21,900 bases of DNA, taken from positions 1-21,900 of the forward strand of contig CAYRFV010000066.1 in assembly GCA_964423545.1 (NCBI GenBank). The letters run 5' to 3'. The notes beneath the pieces are model-generated. The model was given only the letters and a program-made list of their open reading frames with translations, was not told the origin of the DNA and searched no databases. Source of the stretch: JALOOE01 sp964423545 (lineage in GTDB: Bacteria; Chloroflexota; Anaerolineae; CG2-30-64-16). Of this stretch, positions 6,406 through 14,652 are shown one piece after another (the stretch's first letter is position 1; every line of letters begins with the position of its first letter). A program made the position numbers and the translations under genes.

Positions 6406-7638
6406 ATGAAACGACTCTTGGTTCTCGGCGCCGGTACGGCTGGCACCATGGTGGTCAACCGGCTCTGCCGCATGCTGGACTGCGATGAGTGGCAGATCAC
6501 CATCGTCGATCCGCACGAGACGCATTACTACCAGCCGGGCTTTCTCTTCATCCCGTTCGAGATGTACAGCAAGAACGATGTCATCAAGCCCAAGCGCGAC
6601 TTCATCCCTTCCGGCGTGCAGATGATCAAGGCGGCGGCGGAAGTGATCGAGCCGGAGGCAAACCGCGTGAAGCTCACCGATGGCCGCATCCTGCCGTACG
6701 ACTTCCTGGTGGTCGCCACCGGCAGCCAGACCCGGCCCGAGCAGACGCCGGGGCTGCACGAGCACGAGTGGTACAAGTCGATCTACGACTTCTACACGAT
6801 TGAGGGCGCCATGGCGCTGGCGAAGCACCTGCGCACCTGGCAGGGCGGACGGTTAGTGGTCAATGTGGTCGAGAACCCGATCAAGTGCCCGGTTGCGCCG
6901 CTGGAATTCATCATGCTGGCCGATTGGTTCTTCCACGAGCAGGGCATCCGGGACCGCGTGGACCTGATCTACGCTACACCGTTGTCGGCCGCGTTCACGA
7001 AGCCGATCGCGGCCAAGCACCTCGGCGATATCCTGGAGCAGAAGAACATCAAGGTCGTGCCTGACTTCCTGGTCGAGCACGTCGACCCAGACGCAAGGAA
7101 GCTGGTGCACTACGACGAGAGTGAGTTGGAGTACGATCTGCTCGTGACTGTGCCGCTGAATATGGGGGATGAGCTGATCGCGCGTTCCGGCTTAGGCGAC
7201 GAACTGAACTACGTTCCGGTCGACAAACATACCTTTCTCTCGAACCGGCACCCGAACGTCTTCGTCCTGGGCGATGCCGCGGCGGTGCCCACGTCGAAAG
7301 CCGGCTCGGTGGCGCACTTCGCAGTCGATTGCTTCGTCGAGAACTTCATCCGCTACGTCGATGGTCTGGAGATGCACCCGACCTTCGACGGCCATGCCAA
7401 CTGCTTCATCGAATCGGGCTTCGGCAAAGGGCTGCTGATCGACTTCAACTACGACGTGGAGCCGCTGCCGGGTCGCTATCCGCTGCCCGGCGTGGGCCCC
7501 TTCACGCTGCTCCAAGAGTCGGAGATGAATCACTGGGGCAAAATGATGTTCCGCTGGATGTACTGGAATGTCCTGCTGAAGGGCCAGGAACTGCCGCTGC
7601 CCGCGCGCATGAGCATGTCCGGCAAGTGGTGGAAATGA
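6406..7638 (+). CDS. SQR-like NAD(P)/FAD-dependent oxidoreductase
   Basis: This 410-residue flavoprotein resembles sulfide:quinone oxidoreductases. Visible are the N-terminal dinucleotide fold (VLGAGTAGTMVVNRL, residues 6-20), the second FAD contact (FVLGDAAAVPTSKAG, 286-300), and a tryptophan-rich amphipathic C terminus (FRWMYWNVLLKG) that could dock on the membrane. Of the three cysteines of classical SQR, two have equivalents: Cys161 in KCPVAP and Cys333 in NCFIESG. The first is missing, where GLHEHEWYKS is found. Two active-site cysteines could still form a sulfide-attacked disulfide. GAGGAG precedes the ATG. The stop overlaps a weak alternative start of the DUF1641 gene, indicating tight coupling. 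The electron acceptor may be quinone; another sulfur species as substrate is possible given the DsrC and DsrE partners. Confidence 0.85.
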   Translation: MKRLLVLGAGTAGTMVVNRLCRMLDCDEWQITIVDPHETHYYQPGFLFIPFEMYSKNDVIKPKRDFIPSGVQMIKAAAEVIEPEANRVKLTDGRILPYDFLVVATGSQTRPEQTPGLHEHEWYKSIYDFYTIEGAMALAKHLRTWQGGRLVVNVVENPIKCPVAPLEFIMLADWFFHEQGIRDRVDLIYATPLSAAFTKPIAAKHLGDILEQKNIKVVPDFLVEHVDPDARKLVHYDESELEYDLLVTVPLNMGDELIARSGLGDELNYVPVDKHTFLSNRHPNVFVLGDAAAVPTSKAGSVAHFAVDCFVENFIRYVDGLEMHPTFDGHANCFIESGFGKGLLIDFNYDVEPLPGRYPLPGVGPFTLLQESEMNHWGKMMFRWMYWNVLLKGQELPLPARMSMSGKWWK

Positions 7639-7649
7639 GGGGGGATGAT

Positions 7650-8333
7650 ATGGATGAGGTGCTCCCTTCCGTTCCGGAGCTGACGCAGAAGCTCGATCTG
7701 CTGGCCGCCCAGGTGCAGTACCTCACCGAGCAGGCCCAGGCCGCCGAGCGCGAGCGCCAGGCGCGCGCCGAGCTGATGCGCGATGTGATGCCCATTGCCA
7801 ACGATGCGTTTCGCCTGACGGTCGAGCAGCTCGAGGAGGTGCAGGAGTACGTCGATCTGGGCGATCTGCTGCGGCTGCTCAAGCGGCTGCTGCGCAACGG
7901 TCGCAACCTGGAGCTGATGCTCGACCAGCTCGAAAGCGTCATGGACCTGGTGCAGACGGTGGGTCCGTTGAGCGACCAGGCATTCGAGCGGGCCGTGACG
8001 GTCCTGCAGGCAGCCGAGCACAAGGGCTACTTTGGCTTCGCGCGCGGCGGCATGCGAATCGCTGACAACATCGTCAGCTCGTTTTCCGAAGAGGATGTCG
8101 AGGCATTGGGGGACAACATCGTGTTGATCCTGAACGTCGTCAAGGAGATGACGCAGCCGCAGATCATGAATTTCGTGCGCGCCACGGTGCGCGAAGCGGA
8201 GCGCGAGCTGGAGCAGCCTGTCGACACCTCGCTGCTGGCCCTGCTGCGCCAGATGAACGATCCCGCCGTGCGCAGAGGGTTGGCGCAGACGATGCGCATG
8301 ATGCGCGTGATCGGCCGCCAGGGGGCGCACTAG
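7650..8333 (+). CDS. DUF1641 domain protein
   Basis: This 227-residue, helix-rich protein has a heptad-like start (residues 11-45, many Leu/Ala/Gln/Glu/Arg) likely to be coiled coil, followed by the leucine-rich core typical of DUF1641 (VDLGDLLRLLKRLLRNGRNL, LDQLESVMDLVQTVGPLSDQ). The family has no established biochemical role but is repeatedly encoded beside SQR-like flavoproteins and formate-dehydrogenase-like genes, so a partner or assembly role for the flavoprotein is a reasonable inference. The ATG at 7650 has GAGGGGGG at 7637-7644. An in-frame ATG at 7635 overlaps the preceding stop but has no good ribosome site. It has no signal peptide or clear membrane segment and is presumably cytoplasmic or peripheral. 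Confidence 0.8.
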   Translation: MDEVLPSVPELTQKLDLLAAQVQYLTEQAQAAERERQARAELMRDVMPIANDAFRLTVEQLEEVQEYVDLGDLLRLLKRLLRNGRNLELMLDQLESVMDLVQTVGPLSDQAFERAVTVLQAAEHKGYFGFARGGMRIADNIVSSFSEEDVEALGDNIVLILNVVKEMTQPQIMNFVRATVREAERELEQPVDTSLLALLRQMNDPAVRRGLAQTMRMMRVIGRQGAH

Positions 8334-8398
8334 CGCGTCAACCGGTCGGCGTCAGTACACACACCTGATCGATCTTTTATTATCCCAGGAGGATACCC

Positions 8399-8719
8399 AT
8401 GGCAACCCGCACCATCGCAGGCAAGACTGTGCAGGTCAACGATGAAGGCTTCATGACCAACCCGTCTGAATGGACCAAAGAGATCGGCGTCGAGATCGCC
8501 AAAGAAGAGGGGATCGAGACGCTGACAGATGCTCACTGGAAGGTGATCGACTACTGTCGTTCTGCCGCACCGAAGCTGAACGGCAAGTCGCCCACGCTGC
8601 GCCAGATCACGACCGGCACGAACGTGTCCACCAAGGAGTTGTTCGCGCTCTTCCCGAAGGGTCCGGCCAAGAAGGTCGCGCATATCGCGGGCCTGGGCAA
8701 GCCGGAAGGGTGTGTTTGA
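8399..8719 (+). CDS. DsrC/TusE-family sulfur carrier with a single C-terminal cysteine
   Basis: This 106-residue protein covers the whole DsrC/TusE fold: VNDEGFMTNPSEW near the start, AHWKVIDYCR in the middle, and the diagnostic tail AGLGKPEGCV ending in a penultimate cysteine (Cys105), the persulfide-carrying CysA of the family. Bona fide DsrC has a second cysteine eleven residues earlier to form the trisulfide; here that position is Ala94. By this criterion it belongs with the TusE-like single-cysteine members. The context is not tRNA thiolation, however: there is no TusBCD, and it sits between a DUF1641 protein and a DsrE2-like protein behind an SQR-like enzyme. It probably relays sulfane sulfur within this operon. 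AGGAGG (8387-8392) precedes the ATG by six bases. Confidence 0.9.
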   Translation: MATRTIAGKTVQVNDEGFMTNPSEWTKEIGVEIAKEEGIETLTDAHWKVIDYCRSAAPKLNGKSPTLRQITTGTNVSTKELFALFPKGPAKKVAHIAGLGKPEGCV

Positions 8720-8746
8720 GACGAGATAGAGAGGAGACCCGTTTCC

Positions 8747-9250
8747 ATGGCTGACGAAACGCGCAAAGTGGCATTCATCTGTTCGAAGGGCGACCTGGAC
8801 ATGGCCTACCCGGCGCTGGTGATGGGCTGGGCCGCTCTGGGCAATGGCATCGACGTCACCATCTTCTTTACGTTCTGGGGCATGGATCTGATCACTAAGA
8901 GCCGCCAACACCGGTTGGAACTGGCCCCGGTCGCCAACACCAGCATGAAGATGAAAATGATGGGCTTCCCGACGGGCAATTTCGGCATCCCGAACATCCT
9001 GGGCATTATCCCCGGCATGACGGCCTTCACCACCTGGTTCATGCGCAAGAAGATCGCCGCGGTCGGCGCGCCGCCTGTGCCGGAGTATCTTCAGATGCTG
9101 GTGGATGGTGGCGCCAAGCTCTACGCCTGCAAGATGTCGGTGGATATGATGGGGCTGAAGAAAGAGGACTTCGTGGACGGCGTCATCGACATCGTCACGG
9201 CCAGCGACTTCATGGACATGACCGAGGGCGCACAGATCATCTTCATCTGA
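8747..9250 (+). CDS. DsrE/DsrF/DrsH-like (DsrE2-type) sulfurtransferase
   Basis: This 167-residue protein matches the DsrE2-like subgroup of the DsrE/F/H fold: RKVAFICSKGDLDMAYPALV at the start, DVTIFFTFWGM, a hydrophobic middle stretch (NILGIIPGMTAFTTWFM) and YACKMSVDMMG toward the end. Two cysteines stand out, Cys12 and Cys128; the second is in the position expected to carry a persulfide. The known partners of DsrE2 are TusA and rhodanese, which are not encoded in this window, so the DsrC-like protein next door may be the partner. The hydrophobic segment may mediate membrane association. GAGGAGA lies ahead of the ATG and 27 bases separate it from the DsrC-like gene. Last gene of the operon. 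Confidence 0.88.
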   Translation: MADETRKVAFICSKGDLDMAYPALVMGWAALGNGIDVTIFFTFWGMDLITKSRQHRLELAPVANTSMKMKMMGFPTGNFGIPNILGIIPGMTAFTTWFMRKKIAAVGAPPVPEYLQMLVDGGAKLYACKMSVDMMGLKKEDFVDGVIDIVTASDFMDMTEGAQIIFI

Positions 9251-9285
9251 TTGGGCTTTCGGCCCACAATGAAGGCCCGGTGTGA

Positions 9286-9331
9286 CGCGCACGACGTCGG
9301 GGCATACTCGCATGCCTCGATGTCGTGCGCG
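9286..9331. terminator. 20-bp hairpin between convergent genes
   Basis: Bases 9286-9305 and 9312-9331 pair along 20 positions with only two mismatches in DNA, both of which become G-U pairs in the plus-strand RNA. The loop is six bases. It starts 35 bases after the DsrE2-like stop and ends 28 bases before the DUF4838 stop, so it could end transcription from the left. It has no T-run. A smaller hairpin, TGGGC/GCCCA (9252-9266), precedes it. Confidence 0.55.
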
Positions 9332-9359
9332 ATCGTGTCCTCGTGCCGCCGGCCCTCAA

Positions 9360-11306
9360 CTACCTCCGCTGCGCCTCCACCCCCAACCGCAATGCGAGCA
9401 TGGTATCGATGTACGGGCTGAAGCGCTGTTCCGTGCGGCGCAGCAGATCGGCCGCTGCGTCGAGCGCGTCATTTGCAGCGCCGGGCTCTCCTGCCAGCCG
9501 CGCGCGGCGGGATGCCACGATCCGCGCCAGCAACCGTGCATGGTTCGTCAGCAGCGCCAGCGAGAGCCGCCGCACCGGATCGCTCGCACCCTTCTGCCGG
9601 ACTGCCAGCTCGACCAGGCTCTCCGCCAGGAATCCGGCGCAGGCAGCCAGCGTCTCAGCGCTGGCGTCTGAGAAAGGCAGGCTGCGGCGGTGCGGGTCGG
9701 CCGTGGCCAGGAACGTTGCCGCGCGCGCCAGGTAGTCGCCGGCGAAGGCCGCATCTGGCCCGTACGCAGCGTCGAGATGGCGCCGGCGGATCGCCTCCCA
9801 CGGTTGGCCGGGATTCCACAAGGCATCCGCCAGCGCGGCCATCGCCAGTCCGGACGGGTAGAAAGCCCGAAAGGATTGGCAACTGATGAGTCCATCCAGC
9901 CCCAACCGCTTGAGCTCGCGCAGATCTTCGTGGAACACGTGCGCCAGGTGGGTGTCCGTCAGCTGCTGCCAGATTGCCCACATCAGGTGATAGTCGAAAT
10001 CGAAGCTGTCGCCGGGGAACGCCTGCCGCCAGGCAGGCAGGATGCGGCGGTAGAAGCCGTTGGTCTGGCGTGTGACCGTGAGCTGGTTCAGGGCCGGCCG
10101 CGGCGCCTCCTGGCCGTCGTCGCACGCCGCATCGGCCAGCGCGTGGCCGAAGCAGCGCGTGATCGGCGCGAACATCAGGATGGCGTTGCCGTGCCGGTCG
10201 TCGATCTGCACCTGCTCCGGCGCCCACCAGAGCTCGAAATAGGCGAGGAAGACGAACCGCGTCGCTGGCGCCCGGCGATGCAGCGCCTCCGACAGGGCGT
10301 TGATGAGTTTCGCGTACCAGTCAGACGGCGTCAGCGGTCGACAGTCGGCGCATTCGCACTTGTTGTTGAAGGCGTCAGACAGCCAGACGTGGACGACATC
10401 GAGCGCCGGATGTGTCTCGCAGTAGTGGACGATCGTCTCGATGAACGCGTCGAATGCGGGCCGGAAGCTGTAGCACAGCTCCGTATTGATCGGAATATCG
10501 GCGAACAGCTTGCGCTCGCCCTTCACCTCGGCCAGCCACCGCACATATTCCGGTGGCGCCGGGGACAGCTCCTTCACCCAGCCGGAGCGCGGCATCCCGA
10601 ACGCGGCGCTCGTCCAGCCGTGGCCCACGCGATGGAAGATCAGCCCGCGGCGCTGCAAGGCGGAGATCACCCGTTCATCGTAGCGCAGCGCCTCGGTTTC
10701 GGTCAGCGGCGCTCCGGCGTGCCGGGGGTTGTATTTCCGCTCGCACCACTGGCTGTAGAAGTAACCACTGTGGATGAATTGCAGGAAGAGGGTGTTCATG
10801 CGCCGTTTGGCGCACCAATCCACCATGCCGAGCGCATGCGCGAGCGAAGTCGCACCTTCGATGCAGACCCCGCGATGGCGGTAGCCTGCCATCTCTGCGA
10901 CCGCTGCGGCAGGCAGCGTCACGTCTGCTGCGAATGGCACCACCTCGCCTGCCGGGCCCGGCCGCACGAAGCGAATGCCCTGGGTCTCGAGGAAGGCGTA
11001 GACGCCGAACAGGACGCTGCGAGCGTTGCGGCCCGCAATGTGCAGTGCGCCGCCGTCGGCCCAGAGCACGAACCCATCATCCCAGGGCGCCGGCGCCAGT
11101 GCACCGCCCGGCGGCGCGGGCAGGCGGTCGCAGACGCCCAGCCAGGCCGTCGCGGGCCGGGCGGCCACGCGCTGGGCTGACCGAACGGTCGGACGCACGC
11201 CAGTGAGCTTATCGACATAACGGGCCAGTTCCCGGCCGGCATAGGCCAGTACCCGGTCGTCATCACCGGCGCCGGTGCGAAGCCAATAGATACGAGCCAT
11301 GTTCAT
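9360..11306 (-). CDS. DUF4838 domain protein, putative glycoside hydrolase
   Basis: This 648-residue protein has the layout of DUF4838 proteins: an alpha-glucuronidase-like N-terminal domain (residues 1-130, with DDGFVLWADGGALHIAG and FGVYAFLETQGIRFVRPG) followed by a TIM-barrel-like region holding the diagnostic LSDAFNNKCECADC (309-322). Family members are predicted to act on glycans, but neither substrate nor catalytic residues are established. The start at 11306 is chosen for GGAGAAGA four bases upstream; an ATG at 11300 is also possible, and the longer open frame to 11441 has serine/threonine-rich non-conserved sequence. No signal peptide is visible, so it may act on intracellular oligosaccharides. 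It follows the M50 protease gene by 131 bases on the same strand; co-transcription is uncertain. Confidence 0.82.
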   Translation of the reverse strand: MNMARIYWLRTGAGDDDRVLAYAGRELARYVDKLTGVRPTVRSAQRVAARPATAWLGVCDRLPAPPGGALAPAPWDDGFVLWADGGALHIAGRNARSVLFGVYAFLETQGIRFVRPGPAGEVVPFAADVTLPAAAVAEMAGYRHRGVCIEGATSLAHALGMVDWCAKRRMNTLFLQFIHSGYFYSQWCERKYNPRHAGAPLTETEALRYDERVISALQRRGLIFHRVGHGWTSAAFGMPRSGWVKELSPAPPEYVRWLAEVKGERKLFADIPINTELCYSFRPAFDAFIETIVHYCETHPALDVVHVWLSDAFNNKCECADCRPLTPSDWYAKLINALSEALHRRAPATRFVFLAYFELWWAPEQVQIDDRHGNAILMFAPITRCFGHALADAACDDGQEAPRPALNQLTVTRQTNGFYRRILPAWRQAFPGDSFDFDYHLMWAIWQQLTDTHLAHVFHEDLRELKRLGLDGLISCQSFRAFYPSGLAMAALADALWNPGQPWEAIRRRHLDAAYGPDAAFAGDYLARAATFLATADPHRRSLPFSDASAETLAACAGFLAESLVELAVRQKGASDPVRRLSLALLTNHARLLARIVASRRARLAGEPGAANDALDAAADLLRRTEQRFSPYIDTMLALRLGVEAQRR

Positions 11307-11437
11307 CGGTTCTTCTCCATGTTCAGCGGCGCGCTGACTGCTCGACGCATGAGGGGTCGGTTCGGAGGTCAGCGCCTCGGCGGTCGGACTGCTGTATGCA
11401 TCACCGCTGCATCCTGATCCTTGCCCCGCCGCCAGCG

Positions 11438-12571
11438 TCATTCCGCCGGCGGCGCACTACGCTGCCCACTTGATGCTTCCAGCAGGTGATGCAGGTCGGC
11501 GCGGCTGAGGGTGCCGATCACTTCACCTGCCTCGACCACGATGGCAGCGCCGGCGCCTTGCGCCAGGCGCTCTCCCGCTTCGCTCAACGGTCGATCCGGC
11601 GCCAACTGGGGCATCTCACGGTGCATGCGCTGTCCGATGCGCGCGGTGGGCTCGTGCCGGCGCATGGCCTGCAGGAGATCGCTGCGCGTGACCAGCCCGA
11701 CCAACCGTCCTCCATCGACGATCAGAAAGGTGGTTTGGGGAAGCGATGCCGCCTGCGCGGCGGCGTCGCCGACAGTCTGCAGAGGATGCAGGCGTACACC
11801 GATCGGCTTCATCGCCTGGCGCACGCGCCATCCTTGTAGCCTGGCCCGATAGCGGGACTGATCGCGCTCTTGCCATGCTCCCATGAAGACGAATACCGCG
11901 ATAAAGCCCAGGAAGAAGTCGCGAGCGAGGAGCGCGGCCATGCCGAGCAGCAAGGCGAGCGTCTGGCCGACATATGATGCGACAGCAGTGGCATGGTGGC
12001 GAGACATGAGAGCAGCCAGGAATGAGCGGAGCATCCGCCCGCCGTCGAGCGGGAAAGCCGGTATGAGATTGAACACGGCCAGGAAGAGGTTGTTGAAGAC
12101 CAGGAGTGTGAGCAACGTCTGGCCGTCGTGCGCCATCAGATGCGCTTCCAGCAGAACCGGGGCCAGCGCCATCGACACGATCTGGTCGGGGCTCAGCCAG
12201 GCGATTGCAGCCAGACCGAGGCCGATGGCGAGCGCGATGTTGGTGGCCGGCCCGGCAGCCGCCATCACGAATTCCTGGTACGGGCGCTCGGGCATTCTGG
12301 TCATGCGCGCCAGGCCGCCGATCGGCAGCAGGGTGATGTCGACCACCTCCACGCCGAAGTGCTGCGCCACAAGGCTGTGGCCCAATTCGTGCAGGAGTAC
12401 ACAAACAAAGAGGAGCAGAACGAAGGCGACCATGAAGCCGGCATCTCCACCGGTATTTGCGCGGCTGTCTGCGGCGCCGATGTAAGCAGCCCAGGCCACC
12501 ACCAGCAGAAAGGTGACGTGAAGGCGAATGGGGATGCCGCGAATCTGCAGCAGCTTCAAAGACCAGGACAT
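11438..12571 (-). CDS. M50 (site-2-type) zinc metalloprotease with C-terminal CBS domains
   Basis: This 377-residue membrane protease has both S2P signatures: HELGH (61-65), giving two zinc ligands and the catalytic glutamate, and FPLDGGR (173-179), carrying the third ligand Asp. Around them lie about six hydrophobic segments. A pair of CBS domains follows at roughly 250-370 (TTFLIVDGGRLVGLVTRSDL and AIVVEAGEVIGTLSRADL), the arrangement of group III S2P enzymes, where CBS domains bind adenosyl ligands and may gate activity. Its substrate, presumably a membrane-anchored regulator, is not identifiable here. GAGG lies six bases before the ATG. It starts 27 bases after the ABC exporter stop, so the two are probably co-transcribed. 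Confidence 0.92.
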   Translation of the reverse strand: MSWSLKLLQIRGIPIRLHVTFLLVVAWAAYIGAADSRANTGGDAGFMVAFVLLLFVCVLLHELGHSLVAQHFGVEVVDITLLPIGGLARMTRMPERPYQEFVMAAAGPATNIALAIGLGLAAIAWLSPDQIVSMALAPVLLEAHLMAHDGQTLLTLLVFNNLFLAVFNLIPAFPLDGGRMLRSFLAALMSRHHATAVASYVGQTLALLLGMAALLARDFFLGFIAVFVFMGAWQERDQSRYRARLQGWRVRQAMKPIGVRLHPLQTVGDAAAQAASLPQTTFLIVDGGRLVGLVTRSDLLQAMRRHEPTARIGQRMHREMPQLAPDRPLSEAGERLAQGAGAAIVVEAGEVIGTLSRADLHHLLEASSGQRSAPPAE

Positions 12572-12598
12572 GGCGCGCCTCGCAGGCCGGGGACCCTA

Positions 12599-14539
12599 TC
12601 ACCCATCGCTGGCGTTCTTCTCGCGCGGCTGCCGGCGGAAAAATGGCAGCGCAAGCCGCCCACCGAAGCCCAACCTGGACGGCCTGGGCGCGCTCACCGG
12701 CGGGGTCGCCGGCGCGCTCGCCGGCTCCTCATCCCAGCGGAATTGGCGGGCATACATGCGCCGGTAGAGCCCGCCTTCTCGAGCCATCAGTTCGGCGTGC
12801 GAGCCCTGCTCGACGATCCGGCCATCGTCCAGGACCGCAATCACGTCAGCGTTCGTGATGGTGCTGAGTCGGTGAGCGATCACGAAAGTGGTGCGGTCGC
12901 GCATCAGGTGGTCGAGCGCCTCCTGCACTGCCTGCTCCGATTCACTGTCGAGCGATGAGGTGGCCTCATCGAGGATCAGGACGCGCGGGTTCTTCAGGAT
13001 GGCGCGCGCGATGGCGATGCGCTGCCGCTGGCCGCCGCTCAGCTTCACGCCTCTCTCGCCCACCAGGGTGTCGTATCCATCCGGCATGCCGGTGACGAAT
13101 TCGTGGGCGTTGGCCGCCTTTGCGGCGGCTTCGATCTCCTCCTGTGTTGCATCTAGCTTTCCATAACGGATGTTGTCGCGCACACTGCCGCCGAACAGCG
13201 CCGTTTCCTGCGGCACGATGCCGATCTGTTCGCGCAGGCTGCGCATCTGCACATGGCGAATGTCACAGCCGTCAATGGTGATGCTGCCGCGGGTCGGATC
13301 ATAGAAGCGCGGAATCAGATTGACCAGGGTTGTCTTGCCGGCGCCGCTCGGTCCCACGAGGGCGATCACCTGGCCCGGTTCGGCGCTCAGGTTGATGTCG
13401 CGCAGCACCGTGCGCGCCTGGGAATGATCTTGATAATCGAAGGTCACGTTCTCGAAGCGGACCAGGCCGGCAATGGCCGGCAGCGGCTGCGCGTCGGCGT
13501 CGTCCTGCATCTCCGACGGCGTGCTGAGCAGTTCGAACACCCGGTCGCTGGCGCCGATGGCCTGCTGGAACTGCGCATAGAGCGTCGTGAACGCACCGAT
13601 CGGCGCGGCGATCATCAAGGTGTAGAGCAGGAAGGCCACCAACTGGCCCGACGTCAACTGCCCGGAGATGACCAGTCGGCCGCCCACCCATAACACGGTG
13701 GCGATCGCTGCAAAGCCCAGGAAGCCGATGATGGGACCGATGACGGCGCGCACCTTCACCCGCTCCATGGAAGTCTGGTAGAGCTGCTCCACCCGGTCGC
13801 CGTAACGTGCCACCTCGTACGGCTCGCGCGCAAAGGACTTGACGATGCGCACCCCCGCCAGTGCTTCATCCGCAGTGGCGTTGATCTCGGCCAGGTTGTC
13901 CTGCACTTGTTTGCTCAACCGGCGGATGATCCGGCCGAGCAAAATGACGCCGAGCACGGCCACTGGCACGATGGCAAGCATGACGAATGTGAGCTGCCAC
14001 GACATCGCCAGGATGATGGCGATGCCGCCGATCAGCGTGACGGTCTGCGACACCAGGCTGAGGATGGTGGTGGTGACCGCTTCCTGGATCGTCATGACAT
14101 CATTGCTGAGCCGCGAGGTGAGCTCGCCAACGCGCGTGGCGGCGAAGAAGCGCAACGGCATCAGGTGGAGGTGCTCGTACAGGGCTTTGCGCAGGTTGGC
14201 GACGACCCGTTCGCCTACGCGGCCGATGAGAAAGGTCTGCCCGAAGCCCATGACGGCCTGGGTGACGGCGATCGCAAGCAGCCCCACCAGCGCCCGGTTG
14301 AGAGTGGTGAGATCGGCCTGGTTGAACGCGGTGTCGACCAGGCGCGACACGATCCACGGCATGGCCAGGCCGATCAGGCTGTTGCAGACCAGGATCACCC
14401 CCGCGACGGCCAGACCTTTCCAGTATGGTTTCACGAAGACCAGCAGCCGCCGATAGCTGGTGAACATGCCTCGGACGAACTCGCGGTTGGGGAGGGGAAT
14501 CGGTGACGGCTGCACCGGGCGGGCCTGCGACTGCGCCAT
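12599..14539 (-). CDS. ABC exporter, fused transmembrane and ATPase half-transporter
   Basis: This 646-residue half-transporter of the MsbA/multidrug type acts as a dimer in the inner membrane. Residues 25-325 form the type 1 exporter transmembrane domain, with segments near 42-62, 83-105, 160-180, 185-203, 270-286 and 298-316. The nucleotide-binding domain has Walker A GPSGAGKT (396-403), Q-loop Gln444, signature LSGGQRQ (500-506), Walker B VLILDEA (520-526) and H-loop His556; all catalytic residues are intact. The proline/alanine-rich tail is not conserved. The substrate (lipid, peptide or drug) cannot be told. AAAGG lies about seven bases before the ATG, and its leader carries an 18-bp tandem repeat behind a strong promoter. 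An in-frame ATG 24 codons in is an alternative start. Confidence 0.93.
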   Translation of the reverse strand: MAQSQARPVQPSPIPLPNREFVRGMFTSYRRLLVFVKPYWKGLAVAGVILVCNSLIGLAMPWIVSRLVDTAFNQADLTTLNRALVGLLAIAVTQAVMGFGQTFLIGRVGERVVANLRKALYEHLHLMPLRFFAATRVGELTSRLSNDVMTIQEAVTTTILSLVSQTVTLIGGIAIILAMSWQLTFVMLAIVPVAVLGVILLGRIIRRLSKQVQDNLAEINATADEALAGVRIVKSFAREPYEVARYGDRVEQLYQTSMERVKVRAVIGPIIGFLGFAAIATVLWVGGRLVISGQLTSGQLVAFLLYTLMIAAPIGAFTTLYAQFQQAIGASDRVFELLSTPSEMQDDADAQPLPAIAGLVRFENVTFDYQDHSQARTVLRDINLSAEPGQVIALVGPSGAGKTTLVNLIPRFYDPTRGSITIDGCDIRHVQMRSLREQIGIVPQETALFGGSVRDNIRYGKLDATQEEIEAAAKAANAHEFVTGMPDGYDTLVGERGVKLSGGQRQRIAIARAILKNPRVLILDEATSSLDSESEQAVQEALDHLMRDRTTFVIAHRLSTITNADVIAVLDDGRIVEQGSHAELMAREGGLYRRMYARQFRWDEEPASAPATPPVSAPRPSRLGFGGRLALPFFRRQPREKNASDG

Positions 14540-14552
14540 GAAATGCCTTTCA

Positions 14553-14588
14553 CACTGCGTGGACTATATCCACTGCGTGGACTGGATC
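14553..14588. repeat. 18-bp tandem repeat in the ABC exporter leader
   Basis: The two copies, 14553-14570 and 14571-14588, both start CACTGCGTGGACT and match at 16 of 18 positions. They fill the untranslated leader between the predicted transcription start (near 14589) and the ribosome site of the exporter gene. Confidence 0.7.
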
Positions 14589-14595
14589 GCAGCTC

Positions 14596-14624
14596 AGTAT
14601 ACCGCACCGCAGACCGTTTGACAA
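14596..14624 (-). promoter_or_regulatory. Promoter of the ABC exporter–M50 operon
   Basis: On the minus strand TTGTCA (14624-14619) and TATACT (14601-14596) are 17 bases apart, near-consensus sigma70 hexamers. Transcription would start near 14589. Its -35 box shares five of six base pairs with the -35 box of the opposite promoter. Confidence 0.65.
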
Positions 14625-14646
14625 CCGGCAGGCGATGTGTTACACT
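14618..14646 (+). promoter_or_regulatory. Promoter of the T-box–alaX–ileS operon
   Basis: A consensus TTGACA (14618-14623), a 17-base spacer and TACACT (14641-14646) predict a start near 14653. That is just ahead of the 5' strand of T-box stem I, so the riboswitch would begin at the very start of the RNA. Confidence 0.75.
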
Positions 14647-14652
14647 CCTGCG

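Noticed and set aside
7329..7649. Plus-strand N-terminal extension of the DUF1641 gene
   Set aside because: It overlaps the SQR-like gene in another frame and is histidine/arginine-rich noise; ribosome site and similarity support the start at 7650.
9690..11180. 496-codon plus-strand open frame opposite the DUF4838 gene
   Set aside because: Antisense shadow; the minus frame has a recognised domain and the CECADC motif.
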